The notes: generated by a model from the sequence alone, not told the origin. 45,571 nucleotides of DNA from Streptomyces sp. col6 (GCF_008042035.1 NZ_RDBL01000013.1:293517-339087); one strand, 5' to 3'; numbered from the stretch's first letter, positions 16,129 to 23,840 are shown. Made by a program: numbers and translations.

Positions 16129-17420
16129 GCCTGCCGCTGATCTCCGGCGTTGTGCTGCTGGTCGTCGTCGGCTGGCTGGCCGCCTGCGCCGAGGCCGGGA
16201 TCGCCCGTACGTCGAGCTTCCGGGCCGCCGAGGCGGTCCGCTCGGGCCGGCGCGGCAGCGCCAAGCTGGAACAGGTCGCGGCCGATCCGACGCGCTATCT
16301 CAACGTCGCCCTGCTGGTGCGGGTCGCCTGCGAGATGGCCGCCGGGGTGCTCGTCACCTACGCCTGCCTGAAGGAGTTCCCGGAGACCTGGGAGGCACTG
16401 GCCGTCGCCATCGGCGTGATGGTCCTCGTCTCCTATGTCGCGATCGGCGTCTCGCCGCGCACCATCGGCCGCCAGCACCCGCTGAACACGGCCACCGCCT
16501 CGGCGTACGTGCTGCTGCCGCTGGCCCGGATCATGGGGCCCATTCCGCAGCTGCTGATCCTCATCGGCAACGCGCTGACCCCCGGCAAGGGGTTCCGCAA
16601 GGGGCCGTTCGCCAGCGAGGCCGAGCTGCGCGCCATGGTGGACCTCGCCGAGCAGGAGTCGCTGATCGAGGACGAGGAGCGCCGCATGGTGCACTCCGTC
16701 TTCGAACTCGGTGACACGCTCGTGCGCGAGGTGATGGTCCCGCGCACCGACCTCGTCTGCATCGAGCGCTACAAGACGATCCGTCAGGCGCTCACCCTCG
16801 CGCTGCGCTCCGGCTTCTCCCGGATTCCGGTCACCGGCGAGAACGAGGACGACATCGTCGGGATCGTCTATCTCAAGGACCTGGTCCGCAAGACGCACAT
16901 CAACCGGGAGTCGGAGGCCGACCCGGTCTCCACCGCGATGCGCCCGGCGGCGTTCGTGCCCGACACCAAGAACGCCGGTGACCTGCTGCGCGAGATGCAG
17001 CAGGACCGCAGCCACGTCGCCGTCGTCATCGACGAGTACGGCGGCACGGCGGGCATCGTCACCATCGAGGACATCCTGGAGGAGATCGTCGGCGAGATCA
17101 CCGACGAGTACGACCGCGAGCTGCCGCCCGTCCAGGAGCTGGAGAACGGCTGCTTCCGGGTGACCGCCCGGCTCGACATCGGCGACCTCGGCGAGCTGTT
17201 CGGCCTCGACGAGTACGACGACGAGGACGTGGAGACGGTCGGCGGACTCCTCGCGAAGGCCCTCGGCCGGGTCCCGATCGCCGGTGCGTCCTCGGAGGTC
17301 GAACTGCCCGACGGGCGGCGGCTGCGGCTGACCGCCGAGTCCCCGGCGGGCCGACGGAACAAGATCGTCACGGTGCTGGTGGAGCCGGTGGCTCCCGAGG
17401 AGGAGGAGACCCCGGAATGA
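16125..17420 (+). CDS. CNNM/CorC-type membrane protein with CBS pair
   Basis: A 431-residue protein of the hemolysin C/CorC family, today seen as Mg2+ or divalent cation exporters or sensors. Order: N-terminal DUF21 membrane domain (about 1-165: LISGVVLLVVVGWLAAC, VAIGVMVLVSYVAIG, AYVLLPLARIMGPI), then two CBS repeats (about 200-320, REVMVPRTDLVCI and VAVVIDEYGGTAGIVTIEDILEEIVGEI), then the CorC_HlyC domain (about 335-420). GTG 16125 overlaps the ybeY stop. The same neighbourhood occurs in mycobacteria, where its role beside era is not understood. Confidence 0.93.
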   Translation: MSLPLISGVVLLVVVGWLAACAEAGIARTSSFRAAEAVRSGRRGSAKLEQVAADPTRYLNVALLVRVACEMAAGVLVTYACLKEFPETWEALAVAIGVMVLVSYVAIGVSPRTIGRQHPLNTATASAYVLLPLARIMGPIPQLLILIGNALTPGKGFRKGPFASEAELRAMVDLAEQESLIEDEERRMVHSVFELGDTLVREVMVPRTDLVCIERYKTIRQALTLALRSGFSRIPVTGENEDDIVGIVYLKDLVRKTHINRESEADPVSTAMRPAAFVPDTKNAGDLLREMQQDRSHVAVVIDEYGGTAGIVTIEDILEEIVGEITDEYDRELPPVQELENGCFRVTARLDIGDLGELFGLDEYDDEDVETVGGLLAKALGRVPIAGASSEVELPDGRRLRLTAESPAGRRNKIVTVLVEPVAPEEEETPE

Positions 17421-17770
17421 CACCGCAGCAGCTGAGGGCGTTCTGCCTGGGCTTCAACGCCAGCGTCGAGGAGTTCCCGTTCGGACCCGAGGCGTCCGTC
17501 TTCAAGGTGCTCGGCAAGATGTTCGCGCTGAGCGCGCTGGACGCCCGCCCGCTGACGGTGAACCTCAAGTGCGACCCCGACGAGGCGGTGCGGCTGCGCG
17601 AGGAGTACGAGGCGGTGGTGCCCGGGTGGCACATGAACAAGCGCCACTGGAACACCGTCACGGTCTCCGGCCTCCCCGACGCGAAGCTGCGCGAGCTGAT
17701 CGAGGACAGCTACGACCTGGTGGTCGCCGGCCTGCCGAAGGCGGAGCGGCTGCGGCTGGACCGGCCCTGA
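17417..17770 (+). CDS. MmcQ/YjbR family protein
   Basis: 117 residues, a compact double-wing DNA-binding-like fold of the MmcQ/YjbR family. Family marks are EEFPFGPEASVFKVLGKMFAL, LTVNLKCDPDEAVRLREEY, VVPGWHMNKRHWNTV and ELIEDSYDLVVAGL. Biochemical function is unknown. It overlaps the CBS gene by 4 bases (ATGA) and lies between genes that are adjacent in mycobacteria, so it looks like a later addition to the operon. Confidence 0.9.
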   Translation: MTPQQLRAFCLGFNASVEEFPFGPEASVFKVLGKMFALSALDARPLTVNLKCDPDEAVRLREEYEAVVPGWHMNKRHWNTVTVSGLPDAKLRELIEDSYDLVVAGLPKAERLRLDRP

Positions 17771-17830
17771 GCCACACCGGGCCGGGCTCCCGCGTACCCG
17801 GCCCCGTGCCGGGCTTCGTATGCTCGGCAC

Positions 17831-18184
17831 ATGACTGAGAGCACCGACCTCGGCGCCGAGGACCGCAAGATCGTCACCCTGGCGCGCAGCGCCCGCGCCC
17901 GCAACGGGGTGCCGGAGGGCGCGGCCGTCCGGGACGAGACGGGCCGCACGTATGTGGCGGGGACCGTGGAGCTGGAGTCGCTGAAGCTCAGCGCGCTGCG
18001 GACGGCCGTCGCGATGGCGGTGGCCAGCGGGGCCAAGTCCCTGGAGGCCGCCGCGATCGTCTCCGAGGCCGAGGCCCCCTCGGACGAGGACCGGGCCGCC
18101 GTACGGGACCTGGGCGGGGCCGGCACCCCGGTGCTGCTCGCCGGCCCGGACGGGCAGCTGCGACTCAGCGTCACGGCCGGCTGA
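17831..18184 (+). CDS. cytidine deaminase-like protein lacking zinc ligands
   Basis: 117 residues with the layout of a cytidine deaminase, but the catalytic residues are gone. Where CDA has C-A-E, this protein has S54-A55-L56 (KLSALRTAVAMAVASGA). Where CDA has P-C-G-A-C, it has P83-S84-D85-E86-D87. It cannot bind the catalytic zinc in the known way, so the enzyme name often attached to this family is probably wrong. A small protein in the same place just before era exists in mycobacteria, suggesting a conserved non-catalytic job in this cluster. The start is leaderless in form: TATGCT at 17819-17824 with 6 bases to the ATG. Confidence 0.72.
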   Translation: MTESTDLGAEDRKIVTLARSARARNGVPEGAAVRDETGRTYVAGTVELESLKLSALRTAVAMAVASGAKSLEAAAIVSEAEAPSDEDRAAVRDLGGAGTPVLLAGPDGQLRLSVTAG

Positions 18185-18249
18185 CCCGCGTACGCACGGG
18201 CGCCCCGCCCACCGCGCCGTGACGCGCCCCGCGCGGGCGTGGCGGGGCC

Positions 18250-18270
18250 GCCCCGGACGGGGTCCGGGGC
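18250..18270 (+). terminator. hairpin between the CDA-like gene and era
   Basis: GCCCCGGAC (18250-18258), loop GGG, GTCCGGGGC (18262-18270): a perfect 9-bp stem. It lies 56 bases before the era start, so it could end the upstream transcript just before the era promoter. Confidence 0.55.
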
Positions 18271-18312
18271 CCTCGGCGGACGCCTGGGTGCCCCGCGGCC
18301 CCCGGGATCGGG

Positions 18313-18318
18313 GACAAT
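18313..18318 (+). promoter_or_regulatory. -10-like box of era (leaderless)
   Basis: GACAAT lies 7 bases before ATG 18326. The same GACAATGG-to-ATG arrangement recurs at recO (28005-28010) and dus (40591-40596), with 6 bases in both cases. Confidence 0.45.
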
Positions 18319-18325
18319 GGGCGCC

Positions 18326-19291
18326 ATGAGCGCTCGACCTAACCCCGAAGCCGCCGCGCGGCAGGCTGAGAACACCGCCCCCCACCGGGCCGGTTTCGCC
18401 TGCTTCGTGGGACGCCCCAACGCGGGCAAGTCCACCCTGACGAACGCTCTGGTCGGGCGGAAGGTGGCCATCACCTCCAACCGGCCGCAGACGACCCGGC
18501 ACACCGTGCGCGGCATCGTGCACCGGCCGGACGCCCAGCTGATCCTGGTCGACACCCCCGGGCTCCACAAGCCGCGCACCCTGCTGGGCGAGCGGCTCAA
18601 CGACGTCGTGCGCACCACCTGGGCCGAGGTCGACGTCATCGGCTTCTGCCTGCCCGCCGACCAGAAGCTCGGCCCCGGCGACAAGTACATCGTCAAGGAA
18701 CTCGCGGGCATCAGGAAGACGCCCAAGATCGCGATCATCACCAAGACCGACCTGGTCGACTCCAAGCAGCTCGCCGAACAGCTGCTGGCGGTCTCCCGGC
18801 TCGGCGAGGAGCTCGGCTTCGAGTGGGCGGAGATCATCCCGGTCTCGGCCGTCAAGGACCAGCAGGTCGACCTGCTGGCCGACCTGATCGCCCCCCTCCT
18901 GCCCGAGGGCCCGCCGCTCTACCCCGAGGGCGACCTCACCGACGAGCCGGAGATGGTCATGGTCGCGGAGCTGATCCGCGAGGCCGCGCTCGAAGGCGTA
19001 CGCGACGAGCTGCCGCACTCCATCGCGGTCGTCGTCGAGGAGATGCTGCCGCGCGAGGACCGGCCGGCGGACAAGCCGCTGCTGGACATCCACGCCAACG
19101 TCTACATCGAGCGCCCCAGCCAGAAGGGCATCATCATCGGCCCGAAGGGCAAGCGGCTGAAGGACGTCGGCACGAAGTCCCGCAAGCACATCGAGGCCCT
19201 GCTCGGCACGCCCGTCTTCCTCGACCTGCACGTCAAGGTCGCCAAGGACTGGCAGCGCGACCCGAAGCAGCTGCGCAAGCTGGGATTCTGA
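18326..19291 (+). CDS. era: GTPase Era
   Basis: An essential GTPase that binds the 3' end of 16S rRNA and helps 30S assembly. 321 residues: G1 GRPNAGKST, G2 region TTRHTVRG, G3 DTPG in LVDTPGLHKP, G4 as TKTD (Thr instead of the usual Asn of NKxD), G5 VSAVK, and a C-terminal KH domain with IIIGPKGKRLKDVG. ATG 18326 is chosen rather than the in-frame ATG 18317 because the latter lies within the -10 box. Being near phoH and ybeY, all three acting on 16S rRNA maturation, makes functional linkage clear. Confidence 0.96.
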   Translation: MSARPNPEAAARQAENTAPHRAGFACFVGRPNAGKSTLTNALVGRKVAITSNRPQTTRHTVRGIVHRPDAQLILVDTPGLHKPRTLLGERLNDVVRTTWAEVDVIGFCLPADQKLGPGDKYIVKELAGIRKTPKIAIITKTDLVDSKQLAEQLLAVSRLGEELGFEWAEIIPVSAVKDQQVDLLADLIAPLLPEGPPLYPEGDLTDEPEMVMVAELIREAALEGVRDELPHSIAVVVEEMLPREDRPADKPLLDIHANVYIERPSQKGIIIGPKGKRLKDVGTKSRKHIEALLGTPVFLDLHVKVAKDWQRDPKQLRKLGF

Positions 19292-19319
19292 GGCCGTCAG
19301 CCGCGCCGGCCGCCCCGTC

Positions 19320-19586
19320 TCACGCGCCCTCTTTCAGGACGCGTGAGATCAGGGCGCGCTGGGCGTCGGTCAGGCGGGGGTCCGCGCAGTGCACCGTGCG
19401 GCCGTCGACCGTTATCCGGTAGCTGAAGCCGTCCGGGACGCCCCGGGGTGCCGTGTCCTGGCCGTCGGCGAGCGCCGAGCCCGCCAGGGCCTCCCACTCC
19501 GGGGCGTCGGCCAGCCCGGAGGTGTCGATCTCGCGGTGGCGCGCGATGCCGGCGAAGCCGCCGGTCCTGCTCACCTGAATCCGCAT
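19320..19586 (-). CDS. emfourin-like inhibitor of M4 metalloprotease
   Basis: 88 residues starting MRIQVSRTGGFAGIARHREID, with a C-terminal half PDGFSYRITVDGRTVHC...LTDAQRALISRVL. This N-terminus and its place directly behind an M4 protease gene match emfourin, the protein inhibitor found next to protealysin genes. It has no signal peptide, as expected for an inhibitor of a protease without one. AGGA lies about 6 bases before ATG 19586, which decides the start within a longer open frame. It follows the protease by 58 bases on the same strand and faces era's end across 28 bases. Confidence 0.72.
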   Translation of the reverse strand: MRIQVSRTGGFAGIARHREIDTSGLADAPEWEALAGSALADGQDTAPRGVPDGFSYRITVDGRTVHCADPRLTDAQRALISRVLKEGA

Positions 19587-19644
19587 GCGGTGTCCTTCCA
19601 CGGCGGACGGGCCGGCCGGTGGGTCGCCCGGTCGGCCGGAGTGC

Positions 19645-20721
19645 CTAACGGGTCGGAACGCCCACCTCCGACCAGGCCTTGAGGACGGCCTCCACCTCGT
19701 CGCCCTCGCCGAAGCGGCTGCGCGCCGCCGCCACGGTGAGCCGGGCGAAGTCCGCGAAGTCCGCGTCCACCGCCAGTTCACCACCTGTGAGCACATCGAA
19801 CCAGAGCTGACCCGCCCGCTCCCAGGAACTGCCCCCGAGCGCGGTCGCCAGAAGGTAGAACGCGCGGTTGGGGATGCCGGAGTTGAGGTGCACCCCGCCG
19901 TTGTCGTCGCCGGTGTGGATGTAGTCGTCCATGGAGGCCGGCTGCGGGTCCTTGCCGAGCACGTCGTCGTCGTATGCGGTGCCGGGCGCCTTCATCGAGC
20001 GCAGCGCCACACCCTGGACGCGGGGCGCGAGCAGCCCCTCGCCGATCAGCCAGTCGGCCTGCTCGGCGGTCTGGCCCAGCGAGTACTGCTTCACGAGGGA
20101 GCCGAAGACGTCCGAGACCGACTCGTTGAGCGCGCCGGACTGGCCGTAGTAGCTCAGGTTGGCCGTGTACTGCGTGAGGCCGTGGGCCAGTTCGTGGGCG
20201 ATCACGTCGATGGCGACGGTGAAGTCGAGGAAGATCTCGCCGTCCCCGTCGCCGAAGACCATCTGTTCGCCGTCGAAGAAGGCGTTGTTGTACTTCTCGT
20301 CGTAGTGGACGGAGCCGATCAGCGGCAGCCCGTTGCCGTCGATCGAACGCCGGCCGTAGGCGGTGAGCAGCAGATCGAAGGTGGCGCCGAGGCCCGCGTA
20401 CGCGCGGTTGACGCTGGCGTCGGACGTGGGGTCCTCGCCCTCGCCGCGGACCTTGGTGCCCGGCAGGTCCGTGCCGTGGCGGCAGTCGTAGAGCGTGCGG
20501 TCGGGCTTGGCGGAGCCCTCGTCGTCCGGCTCGGCGGTGACGGTGGGCCGGACGACGGTGGTCATCCGGCGACGGGTGCGCCGGGCCGCGTCGGCCTCCA
20601 GGGTGCGGCGGGCCGGGTTCGCGAGGACGGGGTCGTCGGACTGGGACAGCTTGTCGAGGAGGTGGGGCGGGACGATGGTGCAGAAGACGGGGTGGAACCC
20701 CTGCTGTGAATGAGGCTGCAT
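19645..20721 (-). CDS. M4 family metalloprotease, protealysin type
   Basis: 358 residues from ATG 20721, thermolysin family. The zinc site is HELAH (176-180, catalytic E177) with third ligand E200 in GALNESVSD; VHLNSGIPNRAFY holds the downstream active-site segment. There is no signal peptide. Instead, HPVFCTIVPPHLLDKL near the N-terminus is the short protealysin-type propeptide with its PPHLL box, and autoprocessing would follow it. The size is much smaller than secreted thermolysins. The 45-base in-frame extension upstream is rejected because the promoter (20729-20757) lies in it. The partner gene is the emfourin-like inhibitor just downstream. Confidence 0.92.
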   Translation of the reverse strand: MQPHSQQGFHPVFCTIVPPHLLDKLSQSDDPVLANPARRTLEADAARRTRRRMTTVVRPTVTAEPDDEGSAKPDRTLYDCRHGTDLPGTKVRGEGEDPTSDASVNRAYAGLGATFDLLLTAYGRRSIDGNGLPLIGSVHYDEKYNNAFFDGEQMVFGDGDGEIFLDFTVAIDVIAHELAHGLTQYTANLSYYGQSGALNESVSDVFGSLVKQYSLGQTAEQADWLIGEGLLAPRVQGVALRSMKAPGTAYDDDVLGKDPQPASMDDYIHTGDDNGGVHLNSGIPNRAFYLLATALGGSSWERAGQLWFDVLTGGELAVDADFADFARLTVAAARSRFGEGDEVEAVLKAWSEVGVPTR

Positions 20722-20728
20722 ACACACG

Positions 20729-20757
20729 ACTGTGGCACTGCGTAAGCGCAATGTCAC
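20729..20757 (-). promoter_or_regulatory. candidate leaderless promoter of the M4 protease
   Basis: Read on the reverse strand: GTGACA (20757-20752), 17-base spacer, CACAGT (20734-20729), then 7 bases to the ATG at 20721. The spacer contains a TGCG-TAAG-CGCA inverted repeat (20739-20750), and AGTGA-TTGG-TCACT (20785-20798) lies just upstream. Either could be an operator. Confidence 0.45.
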
Positions 20758-20864
20758 TGGTTGCAACTGGTGTTGATGAAATGGAGTGATTGGTCACTGT
20801 TGGGTGTTTAAGCCGCCCGGTCCCGCATACTGATACAGCACCCACGTCTCGGGCGCCCCTCGGC

Positions 20865-20870
20865 TAGTCT
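20865..20870 (+). promoter_or_regulatory. -10 box of the leuA leader transcript
   Basis: TAGTCT ends 9 bases before the leader-peptide ATG at 20880, giving a transcript that starts only a few bases before that codon. Confidence 0.45.
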
Positions 20871-20879
20871 CGACGCATC

Positions 20880-20927
20880 ATGCGTTTCGGGCTGCTTCTT
20901 CTTAGCTGCCGCGGCGAGGGCCTGTAG
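20880..20927 (+). CDS. leuL: leuA leader peptide
   Basis: A 15-codon frame MRFGLLLLSCRGEGL followed by TAG, 87 bases before leuA on the same strand. Five leucine codons occur in 15, four of them consecutive (CTG CTT CTT CTT). CTT is a rare leucine codon in this GC-rich genome, which should make ribosome pausing sensitive to charged leucine tRNA. Leader peptides controlling leuA by attenuation are known in actinobacteria. The frame sits just before RNA segments that can fold in alternative ways. Confidence 0.85.
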   Translation: MRFGLLLLSCRGEGL

Positions 20928-20981
20928 TCGTAGGCCGACCCCCTCCCCGCGGAGTCTGGTGTTGCAGTGACACAGTCGGCC
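20909..20981 (+). promoter_or_regulatory. leuA attenuator region with competing helices
   Basis: Three pairings are possible. A: CCGCGGCGAGGG (20909-20920) with CCCTCCCCGCGG (20941-20952), 11 of 12 paired. B: GGCCT (20919-20923) with AGGCC (20932-20936). C: GGCCGAC (20933-20939) with GTCGGCC (20975-20981). B and C share 20933-20936 and cannot coexist, and A conflicts with B. A ribosome stalled on the leucine run (20892-20903) would mask the start of A and favour C. No clear T-run terminator is visible. Confidence 0.6.
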
Positions 20982-21014
20982 GTCCCGTAGAAGGACCCCG
21001 AGGAGCCCTACGCC

Positions 21015-22802
21015 ATGACCGAAGTGAATCCCGCCCAGACCCCCGCCTCGCACGCCGTCGGCCGTCGCACGCCGGTCACCAACGCCGCGGTGCTGCAGAA
21101 GCCGTCCGGGATGCCGGTCCACAAGTACGGCGGCTACGAGGCCGTGGACATCCCCGACCGCACCTGGCCCGAGAAGCGGATCACCAAGGCTCCCCGCTGG
21201 CTCTCCACGGACCTGCGTGACGGCAACCAGGCCCTGATCGACCCCATGTCGCCGGCCCGCAAGCGCGAGATGTTCGACCTGCTCGTACGCATGGGCTACA
21301 AGGAGATCGAGGTCGGCTTCCCGTCCTCCGGCGAGACCGACTTCGCCTTCGTCCGCTCGATCATCGAAGAGGGCGCGATCCCCGAGGACGTGACGATCTC
21401 CGTCCTGACGCAGGCCCGCGAGGAGCTGATCGAGCGGACCGTCGAATCCCTGCGCGGCGCCCACCGCGCCACCGTGCACCTGTACAACGCGACCGCCCCG
21501 ACCTTCCGCCGCGTGGTCTTCCGCGGCACCAAGGAGGAGGTCAAGCAGATCGCGGTGGACGGCACCCGGCTGGTCATGGAGTACGCCGAGAAGATCCTGG
21601 GCGAGGAGACGATCTTCGGCTACCAGTACAGCCCCGAGATCTTCACCGACACCGAGCTGGACTTCGCCCTGGAGGTCTGCGAGGCCGTCTGTGACGTCTG
21701 GCAGCCCGAGGAGGGGCGCGAGATCATTCTCAACCTGCCCGCGACCGTGGAGCGTTCGACGCCGTCCACGCACGCGGACCGGTTCGAGTGGATGTCGCGC
21801 AACCTGTCGCGCCGCGAGTTCGTCTGCCTGTCCGTCCACCCGCACAACGACCGCGGCACCGCCGTCGCCGCCGCCGAACTGGCCCTGATGGCCGGGGCGG
21901 ACCGCATCGAGGGCTGCCTGTTCGGCCAGGGCGAGCGCACCGGCAACGTCGACCTGGTGACGCTGGGCATGAACCTGTTCTCGCAGGGCGTCGACCCGCA
22001 GATCGACTTCTCGCAGATCGACGAGATCCGCCGCACCAGCGAGTACTGCAACCAGATGGAGGTCCACCCGCGCCACCCCTACGCGGGCGACCTGGTCTAC
22101 ACCGCCTTCTCCGGCTCCCACCAGGACGCCATCAAGAAGGGCTTCGACGCCATGGAGGCCGACGCGGCAGCCCAGGGAAAGACGGTGGACGACATCGAGT
22201 GGGCCGTGCCGTATCTGCCGATCGACCCGAAGGACGTCGGCCGCTCCTACGAGGCGGTCATCCGCGTCAACTCGCAGTCCGGCAAGGGCGGCATCGCGTA
22301 CGTCCTGAAGAACGACCACAAGCTGGACCTGCCGCGCCGGATGCAGATCGAATTCTCCCGGATCATTCAGGCCAAGACCGACGCCGAGGGCGGCGAGGTC
22401 ACGCCGACGCAGATCTGGAGCGTGTTCCAGGACGAGTACCTGCCCAACCCGGCCAACGCGTGGGGCCGTGTGCAGATCCGTTCCGGCCAGAGCACGACCG
22501 GTTCCGACGGCCAGGACACGATCACCGTCGAGGCCACCGTCGACGGCACGGACACCGTGCTGACCGGAACCGGCAACGGTCCGATCTCCGCCTTCTTCGA
22601 AGCGCTGCAGGCCATCGGCATCGACGCCCGGCTGCTGGACTACACCGAGCACACCATGAGCGAGGGCGCGAGCGCGCAGGCCGCCTCGTACATCGAGTGC
22701 GCCATCGACGGAAAGGTGCTGTGGGGCATCGGCATCGACGCCAACACCACCCGCGCCTCGCTGAAGGCGGTCGTCTCGGCCGTCAACCGCGCCACCCGCT
22801 GA
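21015..22802 (+). CDS. leuA: 2-isopropylmalate synthase LeuA
   Basis: First committed step of leucine synthesis: acetyl-CoA + 2-oxoisovalerate to 2-isopropylmalate. 595 residues, the longer actinobacterial/fungal class. The barrel carries STDLRDGNQALIDPMSP (metal Asp), GFPSSGETDF, and the metal-binding SVHPHNDRGTAVAA. The C-terminal regulatory domain (about 460-595) binds leucine for feedback inhibition. AGGAG at 21001-21005 supports ATG 21015. It is transcribed behind its leader peptide and closed by its own terminator, so it is monocistronic. Both attenuation and allostery would tie it to leucine supply. Confidence 0.97.
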   Translation: MTEVNPAQTPASHAVGRRTPVTNAAVLQKPSGMPVHKYGGYEAVDIPDRTWPEKRITKAPRWLSTDLRDGNQALIDPMSPARKREMFDLLVRMGYKEIEVGFPSSGETDFAFVRSIIEEGAIPEDVTISVLTQAREELIERTVESLRGAHRATVHLYNATAPTFRRVVFRGTKEEVKQIAVDGTRLVMEYAEKILGEETIFGYQYSPEIFTDTELDFALEVCEAVCDVWQPEEGREIILNLPATVERSTPSTHADRFEWMSRNLSRREFVCLSVHPHNDRGTAVAAAELALMAGADRIEGCLFGQGERTGNVDLVTLGMNLFSQGVDPQIDFSQIDEIRRTSEYCNQMEVHPRHPYAGDLVYTAFSGSHQDAIKKGFDAMEADAAAQGKTVDDIEWAVPYLPIDPKDVGRSYEAVIRVNSQSGKGGIAYVLKNDHKLDLPRRMQIEFSRIIQAKTDAEGGEVTPTQIWSVFQDEYLPNPANAWGRVQIRSGQSTTGSDGQDTITVEATVDGTDTVLTGTGNGPISAFFEALQAIGIDARLLDYTEHTMSEGASAQAASYIECAIDGKVLWGIGIDANTTRASLKAVVSAVNRATR

Positions 22803-22840
22803 ACCGGCGCCCGGAAGGGCGCGCAGCGGCACGGTCCACG

Positions 22841-22873
22841 AGCCCCGCCCACCCGTCCTCGGGGGGCGGGGTT
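22841..22873 (+). terminator. leuA terminator hairpin
   Basis: AGCCCCGCCC (22841-22850) pairs with GGGCGGGGTT (22864-22873), with one G-U pair and a 13-base loop, 38 bases after the stop. Confidence 0.7.
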
Positions 22874-22908
22874 CGGCCATTCTCCGGGTGGTTGTGACGG
22901 GCGGGGTG

Positions 22909-22938
22909 CTGACGGCGCAACGGGGATGTGGTTAACAT
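22909..22938 (+). promoter_or_regulatory. candidate promoter of the TerB-like gene
   Basis: CTGACG (22909-22914) and TAACAT (22933-22938) with an 18-base spacer. Directly after it the hexamer AGTGTT occurs twice, in AGTGTTGCCGG and AGTGTTACGGAGG. Confidence 0.35.
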
Positions 22939-22984
22939 CACGTCGACACGGCAGTGTTGCCGGAGTGTTACGGAGGTGTGCGAC

Positions 22985-23689
22985 GTGCGGTCAGCCCTGG
23001 GACAACGCGCCATGAAGCTGCGTATCTGCGGCATCCGTACGCTCTGGGACGCCGTGGGCGACGGGGAGTTCTTCTGCCCCGGCTGCGGAGGCGACCGCAA
23101 CTACCGCCGCCTCACCGGACGCCGCCGCTTCGCCGTGCTGGGGGTGCCGCTGCTGCGGCGCGGCACCACGGGCCCGGTCGTCGAGTGCGCCGCCTGTCAC
23201 GGGCACTTCGGCTGCGAGGCGCTCGACCACCCCACCACCACCCGGTTCTCCGCGATGCTCAGGGACGCCGTGCACACGGTCGCCCTCGGAGTCCTCGCGG
23301 CCGGCGGCAGCACCTCCCGTACGGTCCTGGAGACCGCGGCCGAGACCGTGCGCGGCGCCGGGTTCGACGACTGCACGCCCGAGCAGCTCGCCACCGTCGT
23401 CGAGGTCCTGTCCGCCGACATCGGCCACGGCTCCGCGTTCGACCCCGCCGCCGAGGCGTGCGGCGCGGCCCTCGCCATCGAGCTCCACGAGGTGCTGGAA
23501 CCGCTCGCCCCGCACCTCGCCCCCACCGGACGCGAATCGATTCTGCTCCAGGGGGCCCGGATCGCCCTCGCCGACGGCGGGTACAGCCCGGCCGAGCGCG
23601 AGGTGCTGACGACGGTCGGCGGGGCGCTGCGGCTGCGCGCCGAGGACACCGCCCGGCTGCTCGCCCAGGCGGCGCGTACGCCCTCCTGA
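22985..23689 (+). CDS. TerB family protein with N-terminal zinc ribbon
   Basis: 234 residues. A treble of motifs CPGC (C31, C34) and CAAC (C68, C71) frames a zinc ribbon that includes DRNYRRLTGRRRFAVLGVPLLRRG. The C-terminal two thirds are an all-helical TerB-like domain, with repeated acidic helix starts such as LADGGYSPAEREVLTTVGGALRL. TerB domains are tied to tellurite resistance and stress, but the exact role here is unknown. GTG 22985 is chosen because GGAGG at 22972-22976 lies 8 bases upstream; ATG 23012 is an alternative lacking a ribosome site. It is a single gene between leuA and the MMPL operon. Confidence 0.8.
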   Translation: MRSALGQRAMKLRICGIRTLWDAVGDGEFFCPGCGGDRNYRRLTGRRRFAVLGVPLLRRGTTGPVVECAACHGHFGCEALDHPTTTRFSAMLRDAVHTVALGVLAAGGSTSRTVLETAAETVRGAGFDDCTPEQLATVVEVLSADIGHGSAFDPAAEACGAALAIELHEVLEPLAPHLAPTGRESILLQGARIALADGGYSPAEREVLTTVGGALRLRAEDTARLLAQAARTPS

Positions 23690-23705
23690 TCCCGCGCCCG
23701 CCCGA

Positions 23706-23721
23706 TACTCCCCAGGGAGTA
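23706..23721 (+). promoter_or_regulatory. candidate operator before the MMPL operon
   Basis: TACTCCC-CA-GGGAGTA is a perfect 7-bp inverted repeat, 120 bp upstream of the MMPL start. A second inverted repeat, TCCCGG-N7-CCGGGA, follows at 23739-23757. The response regulator encoded in the same operon is the obvious candidate to bind, which is inference. Confidence 0.4.
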
Positions 23722-23840
23722 ACGGGCCCGCCGCACCCTCCCGGGCAGTAGCCGGGAAGTCGGCCCCTGGCGCGACGAACTCGCCCCGCCCCGACGGGAG
23801 TCTGGACACGACCGGACACCCGTACGGAAGGGGGCCTCCC

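Noticed and set aside
20776..20811. Micro-ORF MKWSDWSLLGV upstream of the leuA leader
   Set aside because: It lies before the leuA -10 box, has no promoter of its own that I can see, and overlaps the AGTGA-TTGG-TCACT repeat; probably chance.
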